Shown piece by piece: positions 54,937 to 62,911 of a stretch of DNA of 64,000 nucleotides. This DNA is from Streptomyces sp. NBC_00341 (GTDB taxonomy: Bacteria > Actinomycetota > Actinomycetes > Streptomycetales > Streptomycetaceae): the NCBI RefSeq assembly GCF_041435055.1, contig NZ_CP108003.1, positions 191,798 through 255,797 on the forward strand. The letters run 5' to 3'. Position 1 is the stretch's first letter; every line of letters begins with the position of its first letter. The translations under genes were made by a program, and so were the position numbers. Below the pieces are notes generated by a model. The model did no database searches. It had not been told where the DNA came from and saw nothing but the letters and a program-made list of their open reading frames with translations.

Positions 54937-55515
54937 TCACAGCAGCCGGTCGACGAGCCCATCGACGTAGTCGGGGGTGAGTTCCATGCCGAACAGGACC
55001 CGGATGTACATCGGGGCGAGGACGTGGTCCAGCACGTCGAGCGGGGCGGGGGCCTTCTCGCCGCGCTCGACGGCGCGGTCGAGCATGGACTGCAGCTGCC
55101 GGGTGCGTTCGTCGCGCAGGCTGTCACGTGCCTGCCGGCCCAGCCGGTCCTGCTGGCCGGTACCGGTGCCGGTGAGGGCGACGGCGAGGCGCACGAGTGC
55201 CAGGCCGTCGGGTCCGGTGATCTCGCGGGCGACGTTGGCCGCGTAGGCGTGCAGATCGCCGGAGAGGCTTCCGGTGTCGGGCATGGGTGACTGCGCGTTG
55301 AGGCGGGCGAGCGCCACCTCGGAGAGGAGGTCCTCCAGGCTTCCCCACCGGCGGTAGATGCTGCTGTCGGCCACACCCGCGCGGGCTGCGACCTCTCCGA
55401 CGGTGAAGTGGCCGTAGCCCCGCTCACTGATCAGAGCGGTCACCGCCTGGTGCACCTGTGCGCCGACGCGGGCGCTGCGCCCGCCGGGCCGTCGGGTTCG
55501 CTGTCGTTCGTCCAT
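54937..55515 (-). CDS. TetR-family regulator of the adjacent efflux pump
   Basis: 192 residues. HTH: GRSARVGAQVHQAVTALISE, HFTVGEVAARAGVADSSIYR and RWGSLEDLLSEVAL; C-terminal domain of the TetR_C_11-like class (MYIRVLFGMELTPDYVDGLV). Divergent from the DHA2 pump, with half-sites TTAACGCAG between the genes, including within the pump's promoter, so it should be the pump's repressor. Confidence 0.9.
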   Translation of the reverse strand: MDERQRTRRPGGRSARVGAQVHQAVTALISERGYGHFTVGEVAARAGVADSSIYRRWGSLEDLLSEVALARLNAQSPMPDTGSLSGDLHAYAANVAREITGPDGLALVRLAVALTGTGTGQQDRLGRQARDSLRDERTRQLQSMLDRAVERGEKAPAPLDVLDHVLAPMYIRVLFGMELTPDYVDGLVDRLL

Positions 55516-55523
55516 GCTTCCAC

Positions 55524-55581
55524 CTTAACGCAGTCAACACTTGCGTTTAAGGGTAGCCCTCCGTATAGTCCACTAACGCAG
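55524..55581. promoter_or_regulatory. Promoter and TetR operators of the DHA2 pump
   Basis: TTGCGT (55541-55546) and TATAGT (55564-55569) with a 17-base spacer form a strong promoter reading right. Half-sites CTTAACGCA (55524-55532), TGCGTTTAAG (55542-55551) and CTAACGCAG (55573-55581) overlap the -35 and flank the -10, as a repressor would need. Confidence 0.75.
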
Positions 55582-55660
55582 CTCCTGACTGCCTTAAAGC
55601 GCCCAGAGGTCGACCACGCCGGTCGTGGCCGGGCGCAATCGACGATTGAGAGGAATCCCC

Positions 55661-57130
55661 ATGGCTGCATCGCCTGCGACAGCAGACAGCCGACCGAACC
55701 GGGCCGTGCTGCTCGCGGTGACCTGCCTGGGCCAGTTCATGGTCCTGCTCGACAACACGATCGTCGGAGCAGCGCTGCCCGACATGCAGCACCGGCTCCA
55801 CACAGAACTGACCGGCCTGCAGTGGATCGTCGACGCCTACGTACTCCTGGTCGCCATGCTGCTCCTGACCGGCGGCGTCCTCGCCGACCGGTTCGGCCGC
55901 AAGCGGATCTACCTGACCGGCGTGGCGGTGTTCACCGCCGCATCGCTGGTCTGTGCCCTCGCACCCTCGGTCAGCTGGCTGATCGCCGGCCGGGTACTGC
56001 AGGGCATCGGGGCCGCGGCACTCGCCCCCGCCTCGCTCGCCCTCCTCGTCGCCGCCTACCCCGTACCGCAGGAGCGCGTCAAGGCGATCGGGCTGTGGGC
56101 CGGACTCAGCGGAATCGGCCTCGCCGCAGGCCCCGTGGCCGGCGGCGTACTGACCCAGGCCTTCGGCTGGCCCGCCATCTTCCTCGTCAACCTGCCCTTC
56201 GGTGTGGGCCTTCTGCTGGTCGGCCTGCGCCGCCTAGAGGAGTCCCGCAACCCGAACGCCCCCGCGATCGACATCCCCGGCGCGGCACTGTCCGTCCTCG
56301 CCGTGGGCGTGATGACCTACGGCCTGATCGAGGGCGGTGCCCGCGGCTGGACGTCACCGGAGATCCTTGCGTGCTTCGCCGCCGCGGTGATCCTCCTCGC
56401 CGCCTTCATCACCGTCGAAGCCCGCCGCGTCGCGCCCATGCTGTCCCTGCGGCTGTTCAAGCAGCGCCTGTTCACCGTGTCCAACACCGCCATGGTCGTG
56501 GTCGGGTTCGCGATCATGGGCTCCTCGTTCTTCTTCTCCCAGTTCTTCGTCTACGTCCAGGGCAGCTCGATCATGCGTGCCGGCCTGCAGACGCTGCCCC
56601 AGTCCCTCGCCATGGTCGTCGTCAGCCCGTACGCAGGGCGGCTCGCCGCCCGATACGGCTTCCGCGTCGTGGTCACCACCGGCCTCGCCCTGGCCGGCCT
56701 GGGCCTGATGGCACTCGGCACCGTCCACGCCGACACCGGATACGAGAACGTGTGGTGGCGTCTGGCACTCGCCGGCACCGGATTCGCTCTGGCCATGTCC
56801 CCACTCACGGGAGCCGCCATCCAGGCGGTCAGCCCGCAGGAAGGCGGCCTGGCATCCGGCGTCAGCAGCACCACCCGGCAGATCGGTGGCGTCTTCGGCG
56901 TCGCGGTACTCGGAGCCATCGTCCGCTCCCGGCAGTCCGGCGGCGCCACCTTCGAGACCGGCCTCAACAACGCCTTCCTCGCGGCCGGCATCATCACTCT
57001 GGTCACCGCCGTGTTCACCGGACTGTGGCTGACGAGGCCCAAGCCCACGGAAGGCCCCGCAGCACCGCAGCGTTCCTTCGAACCGGAGGCGGTCCCCACT
57101 CCGAACGACGTACCCACGACCAGCCGCTGA
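55661..57130 (+). CDS. MFS drug-efflux transporter (14 TM, DHA2/EmrB-QacA type)
   Basis: 489 residues from ATG 55661 (GAGAGG upstream). Begins AVLLAVTCLGQFMVLLDNTI (motif D1), QWIVDAYVLLVAMLLLTGGV, motif A GVLADRFGRKRIYL, and motif C LSGIGLAAGPVAGGVLTQAF. About 14 hydrophobic helices. It should export drugs by proton antiport. A terminator hairpin follows 12 bases after the stop. Confidence 0.93.
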   Translation: MAASPATADSRPNRAVLLAVTCLGQFMVLLDNTIVGAALPDMQHRLHTELTGLQWIVDAYVLLVAMLLLTGGVLADRFGRKRIYLTGVAVFTAASLVCALAPSVSWLIAGRVLQGIGAAALAPASLALLVAAYPVPQERVKAIGLWAGLSGIGLAAGPVAGGVLTQAFGWPAIFLVNLPFGVGLLLVGLRRLEESRNPNAPAIDIPGAALSVLAVGVMTYGLIEGGARGWTSPEILACFAAAVILLAAFITVEARRVAPMLSLRLFKQRLFTVSNTAMVVVGFAIMGSSFFFSQFFVYVQGSSIMRAGLQTLPQSLAMVVVSPYAGRLAARYGFRVVVTTGLALAGLGLMALGTVHADTGYENVWWRLALAGTGFALAMSPLTGAAIQAVSPQEGGLASGVSSTTRQIGGVFGVAVLGAIVRSRQSGGATFETGLNNAFLAAGIITLVTAVFTGLWLTRPKPTEGPAAPQRSFEPEAVPTPNDVPTTSR

Positions 57131-57142
57131 CGGTGCCCCGGC

Positions 57143-57175
57143 CACGGCCGGGGGCCTGTCAAACGCCCGGCCGTG
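57143..57175 (+). terminator. Terminator of the DHA2 pump gene
   Basis: CACGGCCGGG (57143-57152) pairs perfectly with CCCGGCCGTG (57166-57175), loop 13 nt, just after the stop codon. Confidence 0.75.
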
Positions 57176-57776
57176 CCCTGGCCGGTGATGACGGTCGCGT
57201 ACCTGCGGCTGCGCCGGCGGCGCGTGGCCAACGGGGGAGGGCTCGACGACTGTTCGCTGCAGGGGCGGGTGTTGTCAGTGCCCTGGGCTACGGTTTTGGT
57301 GCCCGATGGGCCCCGACGACCCTGATGGGCCGCGACGTTCTCGCCCGGCCGATAAGCCCGGCCGGGCGAGAACCGCGATGCTCGCTCCCCATTGTTCTTG
57401 GCACGGGAGCGGGCTCTTCCGGATGGGAAGGCCGACGCACAGGGCGTCGTCTCCTATTGGCGGGGGTCGCTGGCGTGAATGCAAGGAAATCAGGGAACTT
57501 CCGCCCTCGGTGCGCCGACTTGCTCGGGAACGGTCACGGGTGTTCGTCAGAGGGTTACAAGTGACCGGCGATGGTCCCTGATTTCGTACCTGCCCGTGTT
57601 GCCCGTGGTGTCATTGTTCCGTGATTTCATGATCACCTGGTGTTACGACTCACCTTCCCTACATGCTGGTTGCTCTCCCGGCAGGACGCGGCTGGCACCC
57701 GCTCTCCCGGGACCGTGGCGGTCTCCGGATGGGCCGCGCGGGAACGGCACAGGCCGCACATCGGGAAGGCACTCAC
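57176..57776. other. Gene-free stretch with one strong hairpin
   Basis: No frame here has convincing coding character. The one clear structure is a 14-bp perfect inverted repeat, GTTCTCGCCCGGCC (57337-57350) with its complement at 57360-57373, loop 9 nt, about 207 bases beyond the pump stop and 404 before the next gene. GGGAAGG lies seven bases before the ATG at 57777. Confidence 0.6.
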
Positions 57777-57995
57777 ATGCAGATGCGACAACTCGGGTTC
57801 CTCGCCGCCACGGGGGTGGTGTTCGTGTGGAGTGTGGTGATGGTGGCCCTTGATCATGTGGCCGCCATCGCCACACTGGCTCCGACGCTGGGCCTGACGG
57901 TCCAGCAGATCACGCACGCCGCCCGAGCGCAGACCGTACCGACTTCCGGGGCCTGTATAGCCTCCCTTCCGGAACAGGAGGGCGAGGCGCCGTGA
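57777..57995 (+). CDS. Small single-helix membrane protein of unknown function
   Basis: 72 residues from ATG 57777 (GGGAAGG upstream). One hydrophobic segment (residues about 7-35, LGFLAATGVVFVWSVVMVAL), then a short polar tail. Its stop overlaps the GTG of the sigma-like gene by 4 bases, so the two are translationally coupled. A membrane protein ahead of an ECF-like sigma gene could be a sensor or anchor, but no anti-sigma motif is visible. Confidence 0.65.
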   Translation: MQMRQLGFLAATGVVFVWSVVMVALDHVAAIATLAPTLGLTVQQITHAARAQTVPTSGACIASLPEQEGEAP

Positions 57996-58888
57996 CCACC
58001 GACCCCCCTCTCCCGCCCAACCGGGCCGCCCACAAACGGCCCGGACGCAAGCTCGGACCGATCTCGCAGAACGTCGGGCCCACCCACCACGCATGGCTGA
58101 CGCCGGTCCGCACCGCCTACCTCTGCAGCGGCCTGACACTCAGAGAACTGAGCGTCCGCGTCAACCTCGCCACCTCGAAACTCTCCGAGTTACTGCGCGG
58201 CACCGGCCTCTACCCCCGCTGGGAAATCGTTCTGAGCCTGGCCACGGAACTGAAGATCCCCGACTGGCCGTTGCACCGGCTCTGGCGGCAGGCAGCGTTC
58301 GAGGCCCACAAGAGCCGCGAATGGACCGCCCGGTCCGGCGAGCAGGCGCTGACCACCTCTCACACCGCCCCGCCCCTGGACCTCAAAGCCTTCCGCGAGC
58401 TCATGGAGAACCACTACGTGCGCTACGCCCAGTGCTTCCTCAACGACGACCAGCGCGACACGGCGGTCCAGGACACCTTCGACATCCTGTGGCTGCGGTG
58501 GAACGAGGCCCTCGCCAGCAGCGACGCCCGCCACTTCGCCTGGTGGGTGTTCCGGACCACGGTCATGGCCCGTACCCCCCACCTCGATGGCCACCCCGAA
58601 CTGGCCGAAGCCGCCTTCGACACCGTCGCCCTGCAGGCCCTCACCAGCCAGACCGAACGCCTGCAACAGATCACCGAGAGCATCATGCTTTTCAAAGCGA
58701 TCAGCCGGCTGCCCGCCCACCAACTCGACGTCATGGTCCTGCGTCGCCTCTGCGGCATAACCCCCCGGGCCTCCTCATCCCTCATGGGGGTCCCACTGGC
58801 CACCGTGCGCTCGGACGAGCGCCACGCCGTACGCGTTCTGGAAAGCCTCCTCTGCCCGCGGAACCGGACCGAAGGGAACCCCGCATGA
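57992..58888 (+). CDS. XRE-type HTH fused to an ECF-like sigma factor
   Basis: 298 residues. Residues about 40-95 form a helix-turn-helix (GLTLRELSVRVNLATSKLSE, WEIVLSLATELKIP). From about 130 an ECF sigma pattern follows: region 2 (AFRELMENHYVRYAQCFL, DTAVQDTFDILWLRWNEAL) and region 4 (AISRLPAHQLDVMVLRRLCG, SLMGVPLATVRSDERHAVRV). An HTH-sigma fusion is uncommon. A TTA codon (58190-58192, codon 67) makes translation bldA-dependent. GTGA/ATGA overlaps couple it to the genes on both sides. Confidence 0.75.
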   Translation: MTTDPPLPPNRAAHKRPGRKLGPISQNVGPTHHAWLTPVRTAYLCSGLTLRELSVRVNLATSKLSELLRGTGLYPRWEIVLSLATELKIPDWPLHRLWRQAAFEAHKSREWTARSGEQALTTSHTAPPLDLKAFRELMENHYVRYAQCFLNDDQRDTAVQDTFDILWLRWNEALASSDARHFAWWVFRTTVMARTPHLDGHPELAEAAFDTVALQALTSQTERLQQITESIMLFKAISRLPAHQLDVMVLRRLCGITPRASSSLMGVPLATVRSDERHAVRVLESLLCPRNRTEGNPA

Positions 58889-59706
58889 CCTGCATCGAAG
58901 ACCTCCTCTCCCGCGCCCTGCTCGTGGGCGAGCGCGCAGTGCCCCGCGACATCGTCCCCGTGCTCACCCGCCGCACCGCCCCCGATGACACGCCCCTGCC
59001 CAACACCGCGGCGCAAGACCTGCACGGCCTGTGCGAAACCCTGGTCAAACACACTCCCGGCTCCGAGGTCGCGGACTTCCTCACCGAACAAGTCCCCGAG
59101 CCACGCAGCGCCCTGATCCTGGCCTGCGTCCTGGAGCTGACCGACACACCCGAAGGCGCGCGTTTCTGGTGGGAGTACGCCGCCGGCGCGGGCCAGTCGG
59201 CCGCCGCCTACTGCCTCTACCTCCACCACCTGGCCCTGGGCGAACGCGAGACAGCCGACTGGTGGCACCAGCAGACCGACGATGTCCAGCAGCAGACACC
59301 CACATCCGCCACAGAGCCAGAGGCCGATTGGCACCCGGGCAACCACCTGGTCGCCAGCTCGTCCACCAGCACCGTCCTGCGCGTACTGCGCCACCTTTCC
59401 CGAGACGTGAGCCGGCCGCGCTCGGCCGTGGTCGCCGAACTCATGGAGTACATGCCCACCGCAGTATCCATCGGCTACCTACGCGAGCCCGATGTGGATC
59501 TGCCCTTGCCAGGAAACGACTTCGCCGCCCGCATCGTCGCCGTCCTGGACTCCGCTGACCAGCGCCCCAACCTTCCGGACGGCATGCCCGCACGCAACGC
59601 GACCGGCGAGGACCGCCGGCACCGGAACAACGCACCGGCCTCCGACTGTCGGCCCGCAGCCGAGGAGGAAGAATTTCATCCGTGGGGAGAGACCGCCACG
59701 CGCTGA
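58885..59706 (+). CDS. Unknown protein coupled to the XRE-ECF gene
   Basis: 273 residues, ATG overlapping the preceding stop. Residues about 80-125 (SALILACVLELTDTPEGARF, YAAGAGQSAAAYCLYLHHLA) look like TPR/Sel1-like helical repeats. The C-terminal third is low-complexity and polar (EEEEFHPWGETATR). I do not recognise a family. Position suggests a partner or regulator of the sigma-like protein. Confidence 0.65.
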   Translation: MTCIEDLLSRALLVGERAVPRDIVPVLTRRTAPDDTPLPNTAAQDLHGLCETLVKHTPGSEVADFLTEQVPEPRSALILACVLELTDTPEGARFWWEYAAGAGQSAAAYCLYLHHLALGERETADWWHQQTDDVQQQTPTSATEPEADWHPGNHLVASSSTSTVLRVLRHLSRDVSRPRSAVVAELMEYMPTAVSIGYLREPDVDLPLPGNDFAARIVAVLDSADQRPNLPDGMPARNATGEDRRHRNNAPASDCRPAAEEEEFHPWGETATR

Positions 59707-59725
59707 GCTCTCCCCACAGCCGTCG

Positions 59726-59756
59726 CCCTGACCGGCCGTTCACCGTCCGGTCAGGG
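59726..59756. terminator. Terminator after the unknown gene, shared with the pseudogene end
   Basis: CCCTGACCGG (59726-59735) pairs with CCGGTCAGGG (59747-59756), loop 11 nt, 20 bases after the stop at 59706. Confidence 0.75.
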
Positions 59757-59991
59757 CAGTGCGACCGGCGCGTAGACGCCGCGAACCTCCGCCTCGCCCG
59801 GATCGATCTCGTCCCACATCCGCCACGGCCCTCCCCAGGGGTCCGGGTCCACGGCGAACGTCCCGGACTCCATGAGCACCGGAAGCTGGGCCCCGTTCCC
59901 GTACTTCTGACGAGCGTGGACTGGCAGTGAGACCTGGGACAGCGAGGTGGCTCAACTCGGCTCCGCAGCCCGCACACACAAAAGCAAACAA
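59751..59991 (-). pseudogene. Frameshifted, truncated copy of a conserved actinobacterial zinc-ribbon-like protein
   Basis: TTG 59991 has GGAGG four bases upstream and opens FAFVCAGCGAELSHLAVP. A +1 shift then continues the expected protein in another frame: VSLPVHARQKYGNGAQLPVL, then MESGTFAVDPDPWGGPW, EEIDP-like DEIDPGEAEVRGVYAPV, and a stop at 59751. The intact family, as I recall it from Streptomyces genomes, begins MFAYVCAGCGAPL, reads through HAHQKYGNG and MESGTFAVDPEP without a break, and is roughly twice as long. Both a frameshift and a 3' truncation are therefore seen. A sequencing error could explain the shift but not the early stop. Confidence 0.7.
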
Positions 59992-60378
59992 GTGTCCTCC
60001 GCCTGGGAATCAGGCGCATTTTCGTAGCTCGCCAACAGCCAACCAACATGTTTCTCATCCGATGCGGGAATGGCACCTGCCACCGTCGGGGAGTACCGAA
60101 GCAGCGCGGACAAGTGTCAGCCGCACGCCTCTGTGCTCGAAACCGCCCGGCCTACCTGTCCGACACCGCGGCCGCCGATGTCCTGGCACTGCTGGGCCGG
60201 CGGATCGGCGAGACCCTCGACAACGGACTCGCGGCCCGCCGTTACGGGATATCCGGCGACCGCCGCGCCCTGTCCGGTGTCCCGTGCCATCGAACCTGGA
60301 CCGTTTGCCACTGAAGTTGAACGACCGGTGGTTCCGTGACAGCGAAGTTGGGCCGGGCGGGTGCCCCCTGAACGATCG
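59992..60378. other. Intergenic stretch containing the left inverted-repeat arm
   Basis: A possible open frame near 60048-60314 (LSDTAAADVLALLGRRIGET) has no recognisable family and runs into the repeat arm at 60284, so I do not call it a gene. It may be a remnant. Confidence 0.5.
60284..60319 (+). repeat. Left arm of a 36-bp perfect inverted repeat around the ankyrin gene
   Basis: Identical to the complement of 61073-61108 over 36 bases, beginning GTGCCATCGAACCTGG and ending CACTGAAGTTG. Similarity extends imperfectly to about 60275-60326. The arms enclose 753 bp and a single gene, like terminal repeats of a small non-autonomous element. No transposase or clear target duplication is seen. 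Confidence 0.85.
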
Positions 60379-61026
60379 CTACGCCAGATTCCCGGCTTCC
60401 GTCCCGGGCTCTTGGCCCGTGCCAGGCGCGACACCCACAGCAAGGAGCGCGACGGCGATGCGTTCGGTCTTACGCCGACGCTCCGGATGACGTCCGAGAT
60501 GCTCACGCGCGGCGGCCAGGGTCTCGGCCGAGGGGACGGCACTGCGGCCGAGCAGGCGCTGCACCATCTCTTCCTGCCCGAACCCGACCGCCCAGTCCAG
60601 GGCGGTCCTGTCCTTCATCACCGCGTTGATGTCCACCCCACGGTCCAGCAGCAGGTCGACTGTTTGCGGGTGTCCCTCGTCGCCGGTCGTGGCTGCCAGC
60701 ACCAGCGGTACGTAGCCCAGTCGGCCCTGGGCTCCGGTACGGGCACCGGCATCGAGAAGAACCCCGACAACCGCCGTGTGCCCCCGGCTCGCCGCTAGGC
60801 ACAGCGGCGTCGACTCCTGGTACTCACCCGCCTGCTGCTCCAGATCAGCCCCCGCTCCGATGAGTCGGCGGACAACATCGGCATGCCCCTGCTCCACCGC
60901 CCGATCCAGCGCCGTACGCCCGTCACGGTTCGGCGTATCCACCACGGCACCCTGCTCCAGCAGCCGGGCCACCTCGATCATTTCGCCGTCGCCCGCCGAC
61001 CGCACCAGTTGATCCGCGATGTCCAT
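60379..61026 (-). CDS. Ankyrin-repeat protein
   Basis: 215 residues from ATG 61026 (GTG 61062 also possible). About four ankyrin repeats: DGRTALDRAVEQGHADVVRR, STPLCLAASRGHTAVVGVLL, VPLVLAATTGDEGHPQTVDL and RTALDWAVGFGQEEMVQRLL. A basic tail follows (HLGRHPERRRKTERI). Ankyrin repeats mediate protein-protein binding; the partner is unknown. The gene is alone between inverted-repeat arms, which suggests it moves or moved as a cassette. Confidence 0.85.
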   Translation of the reverse strand: MDIADQLVRSAGDGEMIEVARLLEQGAVVDTPNRDGRTALDRAVEQGHADVVRRLIGAGADLEQQAGEYQESTPLCLAASRGHTAVVGVLLDAGARTGAQGRLGYVPLVLAATTGDEGHPQTVDLLLDRGVDINAVMKDRTALDWAVGFGQEEMVQRLLGRSAVPSAETLAAAREHLGRHPERRRKTERIAVALLAVGVAPGTGQEPGTEAGNLA

Positions 61027-61685
61027 ACCTCGATCATTCCGGACCTCCTGACCGGGGAACACCGGGGTCGTCCAACTTCAGTGGCAAACGGTCCAGGTTC
61101 GATGGCACAGGACATCCGGCACGATCCTGTAGCCCGACGATCCCAGCTGCGCCTATGTGGCACACAGCCCGTTTCCCAGGTCGGCGTGGTGCGATGTGAG
61201 GGTGTGAGGCGAGGGCCTCACACGGCCGGGCAGCAAGCAGGGAACCCTCACGCCGACTGCATGACATCGCAGATCTGCGATGTTCCCCAGGAGATCCATG
61301 CACGGCTGCTGCATACAACGCAGCGCCCTCGCTGGCCCTGCTGCCTGCGACTTTCCCCTCCAGGGGAACGATGTACGCACTCGTCGGGACAGTCGGCGCG
61401 TGTTCTAGAGAACCAGAACAAGACGGTTCCCCTAGTGATACCGATTCTGGCCCCGTGCTCGCCTTCCGGGAAGATCGTGCGGGCCCGTGGACATGCGAAC
61501 GGCGCCGCACTCTGGGGTGGCGGCGCCGTGGCGTCAGGAAGGGTCCTGGAGGGCAGCTCAGGCGCTTTGCGCGAGGTTTGCGACCTGGGCGGGCGAAGCG
61601 GGTTCGGCGCTGCTCGGTGAAGCGGCCGGGTGCGGCCGCCTTGATCTCCGGGACTTTCATGACGTAGGAGGGTGCCCCAGCCGGG
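61027..61685. other. Gene-free stretch with the right repeat arm and two palindromes
   Basis: Holds the right arm (61073-61108), GTGTGAGG-N6-CCTCACAC at 61202-61223, and a perfect 20-bp palindrome ACATCGCAGATCTGCGATGT at 61264-61283. Open frames here (for example 61371-61667) have no recognisable family and unconvincing composition. Confidence 0.6.
61073..61108 (-). repeat. Right arm of the 36-bp perfect inverted repeat
   Basis: Exact complement of 60284-60319, located 46 bases upstream of the ankyrin start; imperfect similarity runs to about 61117. Confidence 0.85.
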
Positions 61686-62159
61686 TCAGCCGACAGCGTG
61701 CAGTGTGCCGCGGCGTTTGCCCGCGGCCGCCTTCTTCGCGGCGGCCAGAGCGGCCCGTTTCTTTCGCTGCTCGGCAAGCTGGTCTTGGTAGGCGGCGACA
61801 GCCCTGTGGTAGTCCGCCACATATGTCTTGCTGTCCAGCCGATCCGCCTTGGGCATCGCCTTGACGGCGTCCAGGGCGTCCTCGGGAGAGTTGTAGCCGG
61901 CGAGCATCGCGTTGATCTGGTAGACGCCGTTGCGGACCTTCTTGACGAGCTTGGCCAACTCCAGTTCCCGCAGTGCGGCGTTCACGCTGGGGCGGCTGAG
62001 CCCGAGCAGCTCACCGAGGGTTGCCTGGTCCATCGCGATGCGGCCGCCGGCCTCGCTGCGCGCCCGGAGCTTCAGCAGCGCCCGGTAGGCGGCGGGTGGC
62101 AGGTCCAGGTCGGCGAGAAGACCGTCGGCGTTGGTTGCCGACCACTTCAAGGTACTCAC
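61686..62159 (-). CDS. Winged-helix plasmid-replication-type protein 2 (RepL-like)
   Basis: 157 residues from GTG 62159, overlapping the upstream stop (GTGA), with GGAGGAGGG ten bases before. Winged helix about 20-85: YRALLKLRARSEAGGRIAMD, ATLGELLGLSRPSVNAALRE and VKKVRNGVYQINAM; the wing ending in VYQIN is typical of RepL/MarR-like replication proteins. A Lys/Ala/Arg-rich tail (AEQRKKRAALAAAKKAAAGK) is probably DNA-binding. Paralogous to the upstream protein. Confidence 0.7.
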   Translation of the reverse strand: MSTLKWSATNADGLLADLDLPPAAYRALLKLRARSEAGGRIAMDQATLGELLGLSRPSVNAALRELELAKLVKKVRNGVYQINAMLAGYNSPEDALDAVKAMPKADRLDSKTYVADYHRAVAAYQDQLAEQRKKRAALAAAKKAAAGKRRGTLHAVG

Positions 62160-62911
62160 TGAGCTGATCCCTCCTCCTGGCGCTGCGCACGGGCCAGTCG
62201 GCGTGCAGCGCGTTCCTCGGCCCGCTTCTTGCGCAGTTCCTCGATCGCCTCGCGCATGTGCTCCAGCGACGGGAACCGCACCAGATCCGGCAGGTTCTCG
62301 TCCCTGCGGATCTTCGCAATCGTCTTGTCCTGGTCAACCTGCACGTACTCGGCTTCGACCAGCTCCGTGCCCGGGATGAACTCTGCTACACGGTACGAGT
62401 AGGGCGGGTTGAACTGGTAGAGGCCACGGCGAACCTTAAATGCGATCCCATGGCCCATGATCTCCTGGAGGGCCTCGTTGATCTTTGAGCGGGGCACGTC
62501 CAGGACCGTCGCCATCTCCTCCTGCGTCAGCCGGATCTGCCCGCCCGCCTTCTGGCAGGCGATCATCAGCAGAATCAACCGTAGCGGCAGAGCCTCGCGG
62601 AAGTACTGCGCGATCAAAAAGAAGAACTCCAGCGAGTCCATGGAGAACGCCTTGGGGCGCTCCGGGGTGTCGTAGACCTCCATCGGCTTGCGCTCGCCGC
62701 TGAGCGAGAGCTTTCGGCGCGGGTAACGGCGAGCGACCGAGTCGAGGTCTTCCACCGGCTGCACCGGCTTGGTCCATGCCTGGATCTCGTCACCGAGGGG
62801 CAGCTCCGTACGGCGCAGTGCGCGCTTTGGTGCGGGCCGATGGCGCTGTGGCTCGGGTGTCACGCTGCTCTCCGCTTCGCTGATCTTGGTCAGCAGCAGT
62901 ATGTCAGCCAC
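62156..62911 (-). CDS. Winged-helix plasmid-replication-type protein 1 (RepL-like)
   Basis: 251 residues from GTG 62911. Winged helix about 115-180: RLILLMIACQKAGGQIRLTQ, EMATVLDVPRSKINEALQEI and KVRRGLYQFNPPY. A basic coiled tail (AIEELRKKRAEERAARRLAR) follows. The start codon lies inside the first GTC-N9-GAC site (62903-62917), and no ribosome-binding site precedes it, suggesting a leaderless, autoregulated transcript. With the second gene and the repeat array upstream this forms a compact rep-origin locus of the kind seen on Streptomyces linear plasmids. The link to replication is inferred. Confidence 0.7.
   Translation of the reverse strand: MADILLLTKISEAESSVTPEPQRHRPAPKRALRRTELPLGDEIQAWTKPVQPVEDLDSVARRYPRRKLSLSGERKPMEVYDTPERPKAFSMDSLEFFFLIAQYFREALPLRLILLMIACQKAGGQIRLTQEEMATVLDVPRSKINEALQEIMGHGIAFKVRRGLYQFNPPYSYRVAEFIPGTELVEAEYVQVDQDKTIAKIRRDENLPDLVRFPSLEHMREAIEELRKKRAEERAARRLARAQRQEEGSAQ

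Noticed and set aside
60048..60314. Possible 88-residue protein
   Set aside because: No family, no clear ribosome-binding site, and its end lies within the inverted-repeat arm.
61034..61822. 262-codon minus-strand frame overlapping the right repeat arm and the end of a rep-like gene
   Set aside because: Composition is not coding-like, it runs through the inverted repeat and palindromes, and no family is recognisable.
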